Shown here one piece after another: positions 10,281 to 23,227 of a stretch of 64,000 nt of DNA. The notes below the pieces were generated by a model, which made no database searches, was not told the origin of the DNA, and saw only the letters and a program-made list of their open reading frames with translations. The DNA is from Orthonyx spaldingii (Eukaryota; Chordata; Aves; Passeriformes; Orthonychidae). Within the stretch, counting starts at the first letter, position 1. Every line of letters begins with the position of its first letter. Position numbers and translations under genes: made by a program. The stretch lies in NCBI GenBank assembly GCA_013397795.1, contig VZTJ01004015.1, positions 248,001-312,000 of the forward strand, written 5' to 3'.

Positions 10281-13200
10281 AAATACTTGATTCCATGTAC
10301 CCATGGCAACAGCCACTTCAGATTCTGTGACCAAAGCAAGCACTGCATTAATTTTGCAGTGCTTTTCTTGTTTACCATATCACATAAAAATGGGAGAGCT
10401 GATTTTTCTTATTTGATGACTCATAACTCTCCAGTAGAACTGATGTTTAAGCCCTTTTCTTTGGAGCTCAGTGTACAACTCCCAAAGAATGAGTAATTTA
10501 GTGAAAGTAGCCTTTTTTATTTTTTTTTTTTAGTTACCATGAAACAGAACCTCTTGGGTTTTTACGAAGAGTAAATATTGAATGGTTGTCTGGGGTGTGT
10601 TGAGCTTTGGAGTATTCTTCTACAAACCTTTAGAGAAGAAAGTCAGTGACGGGCACCACATACCTGCTATGGTGAGGGAGGCAACAGGATAGACCAACTT
10701 GGTTAGCAGCCATCTGTCACTCCCACAGACAGTGTCTCTTGTGAATGAGTGCCTGAAAACACGTGGAACAATGCAGTAGGTTCAGTCTGAGGGGATGACT
10801 TTGCAAATCCTTGGCAAATGCTAATAGGAAGCTGCAAGCATCCCTCAGTCAATAAGGACAGCTACTGATAAGCTCTTCACTACATATTGAATGATAGCAC
10901 TGTTTGGAAAACTGTACAGCTGTGATATCTATAATGTGCACACTATCAGTGAGAAATCAGTGGTGACATGCAGGAGTGGCTATGATACATAGAAGGATTA
11001 AGCAGGGGTTTAGGTGTACACAGAGTGGATTGAACTTGTCAGATAAAGTTCTGGTGCAGTTTCTCATGGCAATAATACTAGAAAGAACCTGCTCATCTGA
11101 TTATACAGATTGTGAAGACTAGTTCTTTTAGCAGAAGACTCTCCTGCAAATAAGATCCATCTTGACCATCTGTTGCCAGATGGAAGTGTTCTACTTCTGA
11201 ATCACTGGCTGCAATGACATATTTAGACAATGAATCTTTCATGGTTAGATCCAAAGCACAGATACATATTGAGGTTATATTTTCTGTTTACTTGGCCTGA
11301 AGTTATACTATGGCTATATATTCCTGTGAACATGCTGTTGGGTAATAAAAATCCAGCAGTTCACACCCACCCTTAGTGATGCATCCCAGTTGCTTGAATA
11401 AAAAGTTCACAATTTGTCACCAAAAAATATAAAGACAACATAGAGGCCCTAGTACACTTTTATTTTGAAATCAGTAAATTTGTTTGGGGAGTCTGAGTGA
11501 ATCAGCATACGTGATGGCAGTGTAGGCAGTGTTTTGGTGTTCAGGCAGGCCTAGAATACAGCTCATTAACTCATATACCTTCACTTACAGGTCCATACTT
11601 AAACCTCCCCGGTGGAAAAAAAATGCATTCTTTTTTTCTGTAGCTTGTGTACTGTGATTTGGTAGTTTTTTGGTTTTTTGTGGTTTTTTTTTTTCTTTTG
11701 AGAGAAGAGAGATTAGGAGGAACTAAAAAAAAAATACATAGCCTAACTGGGAAGTTTACAATTATGCAGTAAAATTTTAAGTGATTCCTGTTGTAATGAA
11801 GTATAAAGATGATTATCATGGTTAAGTTCTTTGAAGTTTAATTGTGACTTTTTGCACACATTATGATGCACAAATTAGGTCTTGTGCAGAAGCTGAGAAC
11901 TTCCAGTGAATTTTATTTGAGTAGAAATAATGCCAGGTTTTAGTCTTATATTAACTGAGTTTATTTGGCCTGAAGGAAATAGAACAAAAAAGTGGGATCT
12001 GAAGAAATAGCATATAGGGATTTATACGTGCCAGCCTCCATCAAATTTTTCTAAATGGGAAATAATTGATAGATGATTATGCAGCAGTGTCATAGAGACT
12101 CTCATCCTGCTGACATTGTGCACTACTTTGATCTTGAAAAAGAAGAATGATACCTGCTTCCATCTGTAGTTGTATCACATCCTTTTGGCAATACAGAATT
12201 TGCTTAGATAGTCACATGAGGAAAGTACTCAATGTATTTCAGGATACAGTTGAAAGAAAAGCAGCAGCTAAAGGCTGGGAAGAAAACCATTATTACTTAT
12301 TCAGCCCAGGTCCCCAAAAACTCCCAACAGAAATTCTGCAGATCAGCAGTTCAAGACAACTTGAGATGCAGCTATTCTTAAATACAAATTAGTTTTGCTA
12401 TACCTGTGCTTGTGGTGACTCTATGCTTCTTCTCTGCACTTTTGTTGAACACTGGTTCCAATTGGCTTTTTCTGGTAAAATATTTAGAAATAGTAAATTT
12501 CACAGGCTGACATGTGAGTTAATGTTTAATTAATACAACGTGGAATTGATCCTTGCAACAAAAACAATAATGTGTGATATTTATGTCTACTCATAACTAA
12601 TCAACATTACTCAAAATTTGAGTATTTGGCAATTAAGAGAATTTAAAAACTCACAACAGAAATGTCAATACTGAATAAATGTAAAGAAATCACAGTATGG
12701 CCTCACTTTGCCATAATTTTGTTCTAATAATACTGTTAATGAGACACAGAAAAAGTACATTAATCAGCTGGATAGGTTTTATCAGCAGTTGTCTGACATC
12801 TGATTCCAGATGATGGCAGACAGGTCAATGTCCATTACTCACAGTGGGCCAACTCCATATCCACTGTTGGCTAATGGCTGTGACGGATCACTCCCAGAGT
12901 TAAGGAATGCCCAAACTGGAAAGAACAGAGAAAGTGGGGCTGGCCAGAAAGTATTTCAGTGACTCTAGACACTCAACTGAGCACTGAGTGAGGCAATAAA
13001 CTGTGGGACAAAAGATGCTTATCTTATGTAGGTACAACCATGGATATATCAATCAAGCCTGACTCATCCACTGCCTCCACAGCACTCCAGCCGTGCCTGT
13101 GAGGAACTCTTGGCAGCAGTAAATTCCAGTGTCATCAGTGTGTAATTAAAACAAACCCCTTAAAGTTTGCATGTTTTATTTGTGAATTATTTATTCAGAG

Positions 13201-15416
13201 CTTTTAGGATTGAAGACTTGGTTCCATTGGGTTTAAAACAAGTGCAATATTGATACCCCCTTGCATGGCCGGTGGCATTCATACCTTCCTGGCCACTGGT
13301 AATACACAGAGAACTGCAGCTGATTTGGCCTTGCCTTGTAAATACTCTCCTGACTGGAGAGCAAGCTGCAGAATAAGACATAACATTCCACATATTTGGA
13401 TATTTTGATTCTAAATGAGAGAGAAAAATGAAGACGAAAAGCCATTCCAAGATCTGTATTATTCCAGACAGTTACACTGCACTAACTATTCTAGTGAATT
13501 TCTGCAGAGATTCCCACAGTCAGCTGCCTGTGTGGGAAGGTGTTTGTGTAGATGCCTTCTGAGTGGCAAGGGCTTCCTGTTATTATGGTAGAGAGTTGCT
13601 GTCACATCCGTGGTGGATGGGATTTTATGTCAGCACCGAAATTCTGCTCTTTCACTCCAGTGGGCTCTTTTCTAAGTACAAAGTTACAGGATTAAGCTGT
13701 GCCTTGATTTCACAACTGGATTAATTTTATGGAACTCTTTTATTGGTTAATCTCACATTAATTTGCCTGCTTGCAAAACAAGTGCATTCTTCCCTCATCT
13801 TCTTAATGGAAAAATGACCTTGTTATTTCTGATACTGCAGCTTGTTGGGCAAAACTTAATCCTGTCACTACAAACATAATCCCATGAATCCTCTTCTTGC
13901 TGATAACACTTTTTACTGTCTGAATTCCTGTGGGAGCTTTTGATTTGGTGTTTGACAGGCTTCCAGGTCCTTCTAATGTTAATCTTCAGATAATGAGTAA
14001 TCTATGAAAGAGAGGGATATAGTTTCTCTAGTTCCTAGCTTTCATCTTTCATAGCAATAAGATTGTCACTCTATGCTGTTCCAACTGTTTTACAGTTTTT
14101 TAAAAACTAATTTTATTTAATTTCAAGACAGGAGAGCACAATTTAGCTCTCAATATCATCACAAATGATACACCCATCAGAAGGTCAGCAAAAAAATGAA
14201 GAAACAAAATATTTGTGCAACATCTGTGGAAGTCGCTAGGGAAAATACTGTGTTGGTATATATTGCACTGCTCCCAATCTGCTGGTGATATTTCCCCCTG
14301 TATTTCATTTACTCTTGACATAGATGTTGCTGTATGTTGGCTATCCCTGACAGTCTGGCAGATGTTACAGGGACCTTCTTGGCTGTGGATTAATACACTT
14401 GTGAGGTGGAAGGTTATTTCAAGGAAGTGGCCAAGAGAGTAAATGTCCTGGGCTTCAGAGGGAAAGAGCATCTGAGTTCATTACTAAGGCTCACCAGTTA
14501 GTGGCACTCATGAATTTTCAGGTAGCAAAAGCAGCCAAGTGTGCCATTCCCTGCCCTAATCAGGGTGATTTGCAACTCTTCTTCTCTCATGTGTCTCTCA
14601 GCTGATAGCAACCTGTTCTTGCACGTTTTATATGTCATTGGTTTCACAATTTGCTTTTGAAAATGTTAAATGCTGACTTTATCTGTAAGAACTGCATCCA
14701 AGGTATCTTAAATAGTAATTTTCTCCCAACATCTTTACCATCAGTATGTGCTGCATTTCTTCAGTTCCTTTTTCCTGTTATGTATACAGATATAAGCTCT
14801 CTCTTCTGTTGGAGAGAAATGCCTCTCATGTATTTCTCTGGCAGATCTAAAACCTGAAAGGACCATCATTCTTCTCATTTCACTTTACAGTATCTTTGGT
14901 AAGAGAAAAACAATTTGAAAACATCACATATTTGGCTGAGAACCAACTCCCTAGCATTTTACATGAAAAACGTATAGACATTAGTGTACAAAATTCTCTG
15001 TTTTATCAGTCCTATCTGCAGATGAGTTCTTTGATATTCTGTGGTTTGGTTTGATATTCAGGTTATGTTACATACCAGACTCATCTCTGTTCTGTCAGTT
15101 ATTCAAAGAATGCCTTTGCTGTTCACAGAGTTAAAGTTAGCTTCTCACTGCTCTGTCTATCCTCTGTCCTTGCACCCTGGGATCAAAACTAATATGCATG
15201 TCAGAGAAAGGAGACTTTTAGTTACTGCAGCACCAAGCTTAAAATGTAAGAGAAATCCTCTTGGGAAAAGAGGAATAATAGTGTGAATATGTGGAATAAC
15301 TTGATGAACTCTTTTCCTCCAAAGACTGTTCTCTATATATACATTTCAGTATTTCCACCATGAATATGGTTCAGATTATTACAGTATTTTTCTCTGATAA
15401 TCTTTCTCAGCCTTAG

Positions 15417-15458
15417 CAAAGCTAAAAAATCAGCTAAGGCTGATTTTTGTCAGCTTTG
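15417..15458. repeat. Hairpin-forming inverted repeat (17 bp of stem)
   Basis: Outer arms CAAAGCT (15417-15423) and AGCTTTG (15452-15458) enclose inner arms AAAAATCAGC (15425-15434) and GCTGATTTTT (15439-15448) with a TAAG loop; a small bulge (A versus GTC) separates them. An overlapping alternative pairing (15407-15417 with 15433-15443) is also perfect over 11 bp. No family recognised. Confidence 0.7.
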
Positions 15459-17245
15459 TCATGTAAGAGTTCTTTCTGATATAAGAATGGACACTTCGTT
15501 ATCTGTGAAAGCCTGAGGAGTGTTTGAAAAAGCATCTGTCTCTGTGCATATACGTGGAACTGAGAAGTAGTTGGAACACAGATAAAAGTCAAAAGGAAGA
15601 TCTTCACTAACAGCAGTTTTCATAAGAGAGTACCAATTACTATAAAAATTAACTTTAAATTTTTTCTCACCCCAATGACATTTAGCGGGAACAAGAGCCA
15701 TGAAATGTAAGTAGTAAGTGTAAAACTCCTTGAATTTGCACAGCAATTATAATTCTTATGTAGCTGGATATCACGGCTGTGCCTTTGTGCCCACCAATGT
15801 ACCTCCACTGGGTACTGCAGCAACTCTCAGTCGGGGCAACTGCAGACACAAAATCATGGACAATTTAAACAATGGACTAACATGAGGCAAAGTGGTTGAA
15901 TGAATTCTTAGCCACCTTCACAGCGAAGTGTTTGACTGATTAGTACAGGAACTGTCTAGGTGGCAATTTTGGACTGTCCTGAAGGTTTCCCCAGGCAGCT
16001 CCTGCCACGGCCAGAACAATTAGTGTGTTTCAATGTGTTGATTATCAGCCTGGGCAGGAAATCTGGACCTTCCAGAAATTCCTCAGTTGGTTGACCTTAG
16101 AAAATTGATCAAAGTGTATATAAATACTCTTCAGCCCACATACTCTAAGCTCTCATGCTTTATATTTGTGCAGCACATTCACCCTCCTTACAAATAGATA
16201 TTGATGATAAATAGCTAGATACCATACAAATGGTAGACAGAAATGTCAGTAACTCAGAAGAAAGTATCATCATTCTTTGGGGTTTTTTTTCTTTCTCTTA
16301 ATTAAAATGTCATAATCGTCTTTATTCTCCATTACCTCTATGAAGACTATATAGATTTGGCACATACAGATGGTTTCTTACCATGAAGATTTTCTTCACA
16401 GCACAGTGACCTTATTTCCTTTTTCCTTGACTAATTCAAGGTTCCTCAGACACATTCTCTGTTTACCTTGTCACAAGCCACCATATTTTTAACACACTGG
16501 GGAGTATAAATGCTACTGATAGTTCTAGTGAGCTTCATTTGAATTTCAGTAGATTTTTTTTTTTTTAAAGTTTAGAGCATATCTAACATCTCCTGATTTA
16601 TTGGTAGGTACTTTTTCGTTGGTATAGGTGAACTTCAGCCATATGGAAAGAGGCAAACAAAATAGGATTTATCTGGAAATACAAATGGCATATTCTAAGT
16701 TACAGGAGAACCTGTGATGAAACAGACAGTAACGATACAGTAGTCTTAAATCTGCTTGGAACTTGTATAACACACTGTCTTTCACCAAAAATGCCAGAAG
16801 ACAGACATACAAATGGCAACTGTGGATAATAGAAGTAGCAAAATAGTGAGATTAGGGAACTCCATTTCAGATCTAAGGATATTTAAGTAAATTTTTCTGG
16901 TTGTGACAGAACTGCAGTATAAATAAATCCCTTTAAATCCTATTCAAGCTATGAGCACAAGTACTTCCTCTTCTGTTTCAGAGTAAATTGAAAGTGATTA
17001 AAATCTAGGCATGTCTTTACATTGAAAGTTGTTTAAAGTTTCCCAGAGCTCGTTGCTGGTGTCACATCCTAAGAGGAGGTCTCCTTGTGCATCTGAAGTA
17101 CCTTAGTCAGTAGATATACCTAGAAATTGCCCACAGAAATGATTTCTAGACCCTAAGCAGAGCAGTGACTGCTTTTTTATAAAAACATTCTCCTGTTATG
17201 GCCATGTCTTGCTGCCCAATTCCTACCCCCTTTACAGGAGCTAAG

Positions 17246-17345
17246 AATTGGTGGTTTAGGGGTTACAGTCATAGTGCTGGGTTGATGGTTGGACTCAATG
17301 TTCTTAAAGGTCTATTCCAACCTTAATAATTCCATGATTCTATGA
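17246..17345 (+). mobile_element. CR1 LINE, 3' end fragment
   Basis: A roughly 100-bp 5'-truncated fragment. It has GGTTGGACTCAATG, the AAAGGTCTATTCCAACC segment and the 3' terminal CATGATTCTATG motif, all typical of avian CR1 3' untranslated regions in forward orientation. No coding capacity. Confidence 0.88.
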
Positions 17346-20300
17346 AAACCCCACCATAGAAATGTGAATGCAATTGTCTCAGGTTGAGAAGAGTTTAAAT
17401 TGAGTGAGTTTTGATCCAAAAGGGATCACAAACACTGAGAGCAGTTTTGCATCAACTTTGCTAAGTGAGGCTATTCAGCCTACAGCTGCCAAGTGTGAAG
17501 TTCAGCTTTGGCTCCCGTGCTGCTGTCATTCAGAGCTGCAGGGCGGTGCTGCCGCTCAGCCAAATGTTCTTGTCCAGAGCTCCTCCTGGAGGTGTGTGCT
17601 TGCTGTGTCTTCCCAAACCCGCACAGCTGTGAAAATGACGCCCTAGTCTGGCAGTGAGGCAGTTTGGTGATGATCTGTGGCAGGGATAGGCTTGTCTGGA
17701 GAGGGATCCTGTAGGGTGTTGCTAGGCATGCCCCCAGAACAGCAGCTTGCGGGAGATAGGCTGCCTAATGCATACAGTGGGGTACTGGCAGAGAAACTGT
17801 TTCATAGGCTGCCTAGTAACTAGTTACATAAAAAGACTTCATATCACTAAAACAGAACTAGTTCTTTCCCAAGAGGTATTTATAGGGATGCTTGTAACAT
17901 TTCAGCCATGCTCTCACAGATGGCTTCTTGATGTCTCATTCAGGCTCACTCATCTTTCTCCAAACTCATAGCAGCAACCTCTGGAAAGGCAATTTCACAT
18001 ATTGTGTGTGTTTATCCTGTGTAAAGAGTGTTACAGGCTCTGACCAGTGCCTGCCTTCATGCTATGGAAAAAAATTCTGGGATATATCTCAAGCTCTAGA
18101 GTTCATCCCTATTTGAGTGCACTGAGAGCTTTGGACAGTGGCCAACACACATCTGCAGTACTTACACAACATTAACAAGAACATGTTGCTCCTTTGATGC
18201 TATTCTGGAGAAGATGAATCTTAGGCCCTTTTTATTCTTGAGGTAACAGCTGAAGAGCAGCCACATAATGGTCCTTAATGCTCAGAGTTTGTTCCCTTTT
18301 CTTCAATGTATTGTTAACACTCAATAAATAATAAATAACTGCTATGTCTATGTCTCTTTAATGAACTGAGTCTATAGTCCCAATGTGCAGGAGCTGTGCA
18401 TGCACATCTCCATATGCAATATTAATGGTTATATTATGTAACTGTATAATGCAGTGTCAAGGAGTCTCTGGGACTCTTGCCTGGGAGAGGATTTGAAAGA
18501 AATATGAACAGCAGAGTTTGGCCCTGGATTCATAAAAGTAAATTGATCAACAGAAGAGCACCATTTTCTGTTTGTTTGATAAATAAGTTCAACCTCTAAC
18601 AATCTGAGAGAAATTTCAAGAACACATGCCGTATTTGCTTGCTTATAAAGCACTTTTTTGTTCGCTGCTTTGGATAAACACAAGCTGAATGCAGATAACT
18701 GCTGCTGTGTTTTATAGCACCAAAGACAGCGCTACAAATGCCCAGAGTGACAGGGTCACAGCGAAAATTCTCACAGCTCCCAGGGAGACCTGGCTGATGC
18801 ATGCATAAGTCTCACAGGACTGAGCAATTGCTCTGCTTCACATTGCTACTGACTCTGTCATGAGGGGAGCGAGGCACAATGTCAGACTCCCCCAGCCTCC
18901 TTCACGAGGGGAGCAGAGCATCAGAGATGATCAGTGCATTGCTGGGAGCCAGGCTGTACACACAGAGCATGGTTTATTTTTCTGATATTGCTTCAAAGCA
19001 TCTGCTTTCTCTTCTCTTTAGTGTGCTACCTCCTGGATGCTGAGCCCCAAGCCCTGTGTGAAATATGCACATGCACAGGCAGGGCATGAGAGAGAGAAAG
19101 AGTCAGCTGCAGATTACTAAAGCATCAGAGGAAAAAAGGGAATCAAAGATGAATTTGGGAGGCCATGGAAGAGAGAAAGAAGGAGATGCAAGAAACTGAA
19201 TGAGGGAAAGGGAGTATGTGGAAAGGATACTGGAGGGAGAACACACAGAGACCAGGAGGAGAGAACATAAAAAATGGGTGAATGGTGAGACATAAATGAA
19301 CAGTGAGGGGAACAGCTGGGAGAAACAGAAGACAGCTAATGGACTATTTCAGTATCCTTTAGGAAGAGCCTAGAGGGAAGCTTTAAAAGTAGGGTTTTAA
19401 AAATTAAGTAATCAGAGAAGTAGTGGTTATAATAGTTATCTGGAGTGTTTCTAAGGAAGAAGAGAGCAATCTAGAGGGACTACCCAGCATTTAGAGGTTT
19501 TTTAATTCTTGAAGATTCTAACTTCTCTAGAGATTTTAGTCAATTTACTATATCAGTCATGGGCTGTTTCCTAGTATCATTACATCCACAGTACTTTGTT
19601 TTCTGCTCTACTTTTTCCTATAGCAGAGATTAGTAGTGCAGGTTTTTCTTTCAGGCAGTTATTGCATTTTTCTTTTAATTTAAACAACAGATTTTAATTT
19701 TCTTGCAAGGGAATAGGGAAGTTTTTGTAGGTGCAGTGTTGGGAATAAATATTCTGTGGATCCTTAAGAACCAAAGATCCACTATACTGAGATTGCAGGA
19801 CACAGCTTCACAGCTTGGTACTTCCTATTAGTCCTGTGTTCCCATACTTCTGTAGGAGCCTGATAGATTAAAACTTAAGTTTTGAAAACTTTTAAGCCTT
19901 CAACTAATGCCTATTCAGCCAAGTCCTCTTGTTTATACTTTCAGAACATACTTAAATTTATTTGAAGTCAATAGAACTAGAAAAGCTGTGGCAAAAAGAG
20001 ATAAAGGATTTGTTTTGTTGACATATGGAGGGATATAATTAGTACAATTTTAAGTACAAATCTCCATATATATATACACACTATTGTTTGAAACAAAAAT
20101 GGCTGTAATCTATGTAACAAAAGAGTAAAATCTAAACTAACTTGAAGATCCTTCATACTGGAATAAAGAAGTGCACATCAACAGTCCTCTTCCCTGATTT
20201 AATGCTCACCATTCCTTATTTTAGCAGAAACCTCTGTTTTAAGCAGGCCTTTTCTAGTTTGCTGTCTGCAAGTTGTTATAAACAAGGCTGACTTCTCACA

Positions 20301-23132
20301 GGTGGACACAATATCCTGTGTTTCCTTCACAGGTGAACATGATTTCAAGCAGCAGGCGTCAGTCTCAGAGAAGCAGCAAGATGTTGCCATGCTCTGTATT
20401 AGCTGAGGTAAGAAAATATGGTAGATACATTGCTAAATTCTTGGGTGTATTTTTAAATAAAATACTCTCAGCAGCTATCAATATGTTTATGCTTTTGGGC
20501 TGCACTCTGCTAGTTGGCAATCACTTGTGGCAGCTGTGAACAAAATTCCTGTTCCTATGCTATTCTTTCATGAGAGGGAATGAAGGGAGTCCCTATGCCT
20601 GCAATTTCATTTGAAGTGATTGTGATGTTCTGAAGTGCCAGAATACAGGGAAGTGAAGTACCTCTGAGCTGGACCCATAATTTTGGTGATTAAATCTTAA
20701 TAATACTCCATAAATCTAGAATTCTTTTCATTCTTAAGCCACTTTATATTTGAAAGTTACATGTCTTGTGGAACCCAATAAAATATTTCTATGAAGGAGA
20801 ATGTAACTCTCCATAGGGCAGGTTTTACATGGATAAGTCTGTTTAGGACAGCTGTGCTTATTTATACTGGCAGAGGTTTTGTTCCCATTTTTCTTAAGCC
20901 ATTTCTACACCCAAAACATTTGGATCACACAAAAAATTCAAGCATCATTTTTCTCATCTTTTAGTGCATGCTAATTATAATGAAAAATCCTGATGGGTCT
21001 TCTCAGGTTTCCAGCTGACTTGGTATGAGGGAGCCTGAGGGAAACGATTAAGCTGGATTTTCAGCACAGTCTTTCCTGACTTGCACATGCACACTGGTAT
21101 CATTGGATTCTGTGGACTGCAGATCAAAGTGGAACCTTTTCAGATAAACATGTCTTAGGCTGACTGAGAGTGGGGCATTTCATTCAATTTTCTGCTCAGC
21201 CGCGGACTCATGCACTGTACTGAACGTGCTGCTTGGGCCTTACTGCAGAGGCAATTAGGCATTGTTGTTCCTGGATTTCAGGCAATCAGCTGTTCTGGGG
21301 ATTCCAGTGGTGCTTTGTATTGGACTTCAGAAGTAAAACTTGTAGTCATAAGATATCCCTGTGAATCTAATTCCTGGGCTCTGTGTCTTGGTACCTATCT
21401 CCTTACCACATACTGGTACTGGGAAAGCAGTGCTTTGGTTCCTGCGGGATGAATAGATCCTTCTGTAATACACTCAGAGTTATCTGATAAATGGAGGGTG
21501 GGAGATGTCATAAATTGGGGGAGAATATAGCAGCATGTCACGCAGAAGTTTTTTATGGTGTAAGCATTATGACTTAAGTGACCTTTCCTGAAGAAATTCT
21601 CATCCTCGGTGGAGTCATGGAGCCTCCTTTGCCTTTTGAATTAAGGTGTTTAGGTTTTTTTATCAGCACATTTTGGAAGTTATTTCCATGTGGATAGAAA
21701 ATTGCTTCATTGTCTGGCATTATTTCTGTCACATAATTTCAGCAAGTTTTGTAACTTGGCAATTTATGTTCACTTTGCAAGTGATGTTTGTGATCCATTG
21801 TGACACAAATCACTGCAGATCCACTGGCTTTTCTTGTTTGTGCTATGTCACATTGAGACAGCAGTAAGAGTCACGGTCTCTGTATGGTCAAATCTAATGG
21901 CATTAGGGGATCCTAAACTCTGATGATGTCATGATGCTATTATATAATAATTTCATAAAAGTAATTAGGGAGATGCTACAGAGCAACTAGACCTGTAGAT
22001 GGGGTGGATCAGGAAAGATGATTTCTCTTCCTGAATGTTGGGGAAAATCAGTTAACCTTGTTTCATTTCTGGCATAATTTGGAAAATCAGAATAAGAATT
22101 CTGCACCCACATTTGGTAAGATAGGTAGAAAACAACAAATATATTGTAGCAGATTGTATTCTACAACCACTTGCTACTATCATTGTTCTCTGGGATCAAA
22201 AGGTGATCCAAATGTTGTATCAACTGTAATTCTTTTTTTAAAGCAACTGGATAAGACAAGTATTCAAGCTTTCTTTAAAAGCCTCATTATGTGTCCTCCC
22301 TACCATTAAAGGGGAATAGCAGCCATGAGATGCCAGTGGCAACAGTGGTAACTCATTTGGTGATGGTTGCTTGGCGTGACCTGATGTGTCTGCACTTTGT
22401 AGGACTGGGCTATCTGTCAGAGAAACTGTTTCTTTGCAGAGGCACAGTAGTAACTAAGTGGCTACTAAGTGTGTGGCTTTGCCAGCCGGTATTTATTTAT
22501 TATCTTTTTTTTCCTGGCTTTCACTTTTTTTTTCCACTTGGGCCTATAAGTATACTCACTGGAATCTCTGGAGTAGGTATAATTCTTTCACCTGTTATTA
22601 ACTTTTAGAAATCCTGAAACTTAACTTTTCTGAATGAAGGAATAATACTGTTCCTAACTCTTGTAGTGGGCAGATGCTTTAATATATGTACCTGTGAGAA
22701 TATTGACTTCTGTGTACTTAGATATGTCATCAACCACATACCTAAATTTTGTGAAAAATTTATGTTAATGTGCAAGGGACTTCTGAATTCTTAGCAGAGA
22801 GCTATGAGCTGTGCTTTACTACACTAATTGGCTTTGTCCTCTTTAGGGGTTTTTTGGGGGGTTATGTTTTGTAGCAATACAGTAATATCTTATTTTCATG
22901 CTTCTCAGGAGACTCTGACTGACTCTTCTCTCTGCCTTGGATATACATGCTGCAGAGTTCTTGATGCAATTTACTCTCCACTGAATTGGGAGCTTTTTTA
23001 TAGCTGAGAATCGAGATGACTCAGACAATTTAGAGCTGATTCAACAGTAGGAGGTCAATCTAAGTTTCTCCCTTACCCTTTGGATTCTAAGGATTTATTT
23101 TCTGCCTAAGAAGGACATCATTTATAATCTCT
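17346..23132. other. Intergenic, no gene seen
   Basis: Mixed AT-rich sequence with a modestly GC-richer patch at about 17490-17650 and the purine-rich stretch at 19.1-19.3 kb. No recognisable exon or repeat family beyond these. Confidence 0.55.
19080..19330. other. Purine-rich strand-asymmetric stretch
   Basis: About 250 bp in which the + strand is dominated by A and G (many GAGA, GGAG and AAGAA motifs) with few pyrimidine runs. No open frame or repeat family is recognised. Such tracts can form triplexes; here it is described by composition only. Confidence 0.6.
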
Positions 23133-23155
23133 NNNNNNNNNNNNNNNNNNNNNNN
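23133..23155. other. Assembly gap (23 Ns)
   Basis: There are 23 undetermined bases, 21 bp before an uninterrupted run of 50 T residues. The long homopolymer is the likely reason the assembly broke here. Confidence 0.99.
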
Positions 23156-23171
23156 GTGCTATTTTTGTTTC

Positions 23172-23176
<5 letters not shown>

Positions 23177-23226
<50 letters not shown>
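23177..23226. repeat. Poly(T) homopolymer, 50 bp
   Basis: An uninterrupted run of 50 T, preceded by CTCCTC and an N gap. It could be the reverse-strand poly(A) tail of a retrocopy, but the sequence downstream shows no recognisable transcript or polyadenylation signal. Confidence 0.95.

Positions 23227-23227
<1 letters not shown>

Larger units (their letters stand above)
7880..17245. other. Intergenic, no gene seen
   Basis: Contains the pyrimidine-rich region and the hairpin listed separately, and short T-runs near 10508-10531 and 11680-11695. The 123-codon frame on the minus strand at 14100-14471 resembles nothing I know. No exon can be supported. Confidence 0.55.

Noticed and set aside
14100..14471. 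123-codon minus-strand frame considered as a possible retroviral or receptor fragment
   Set aside because: No motif of either could be found and there are no flanking exons or repeats.
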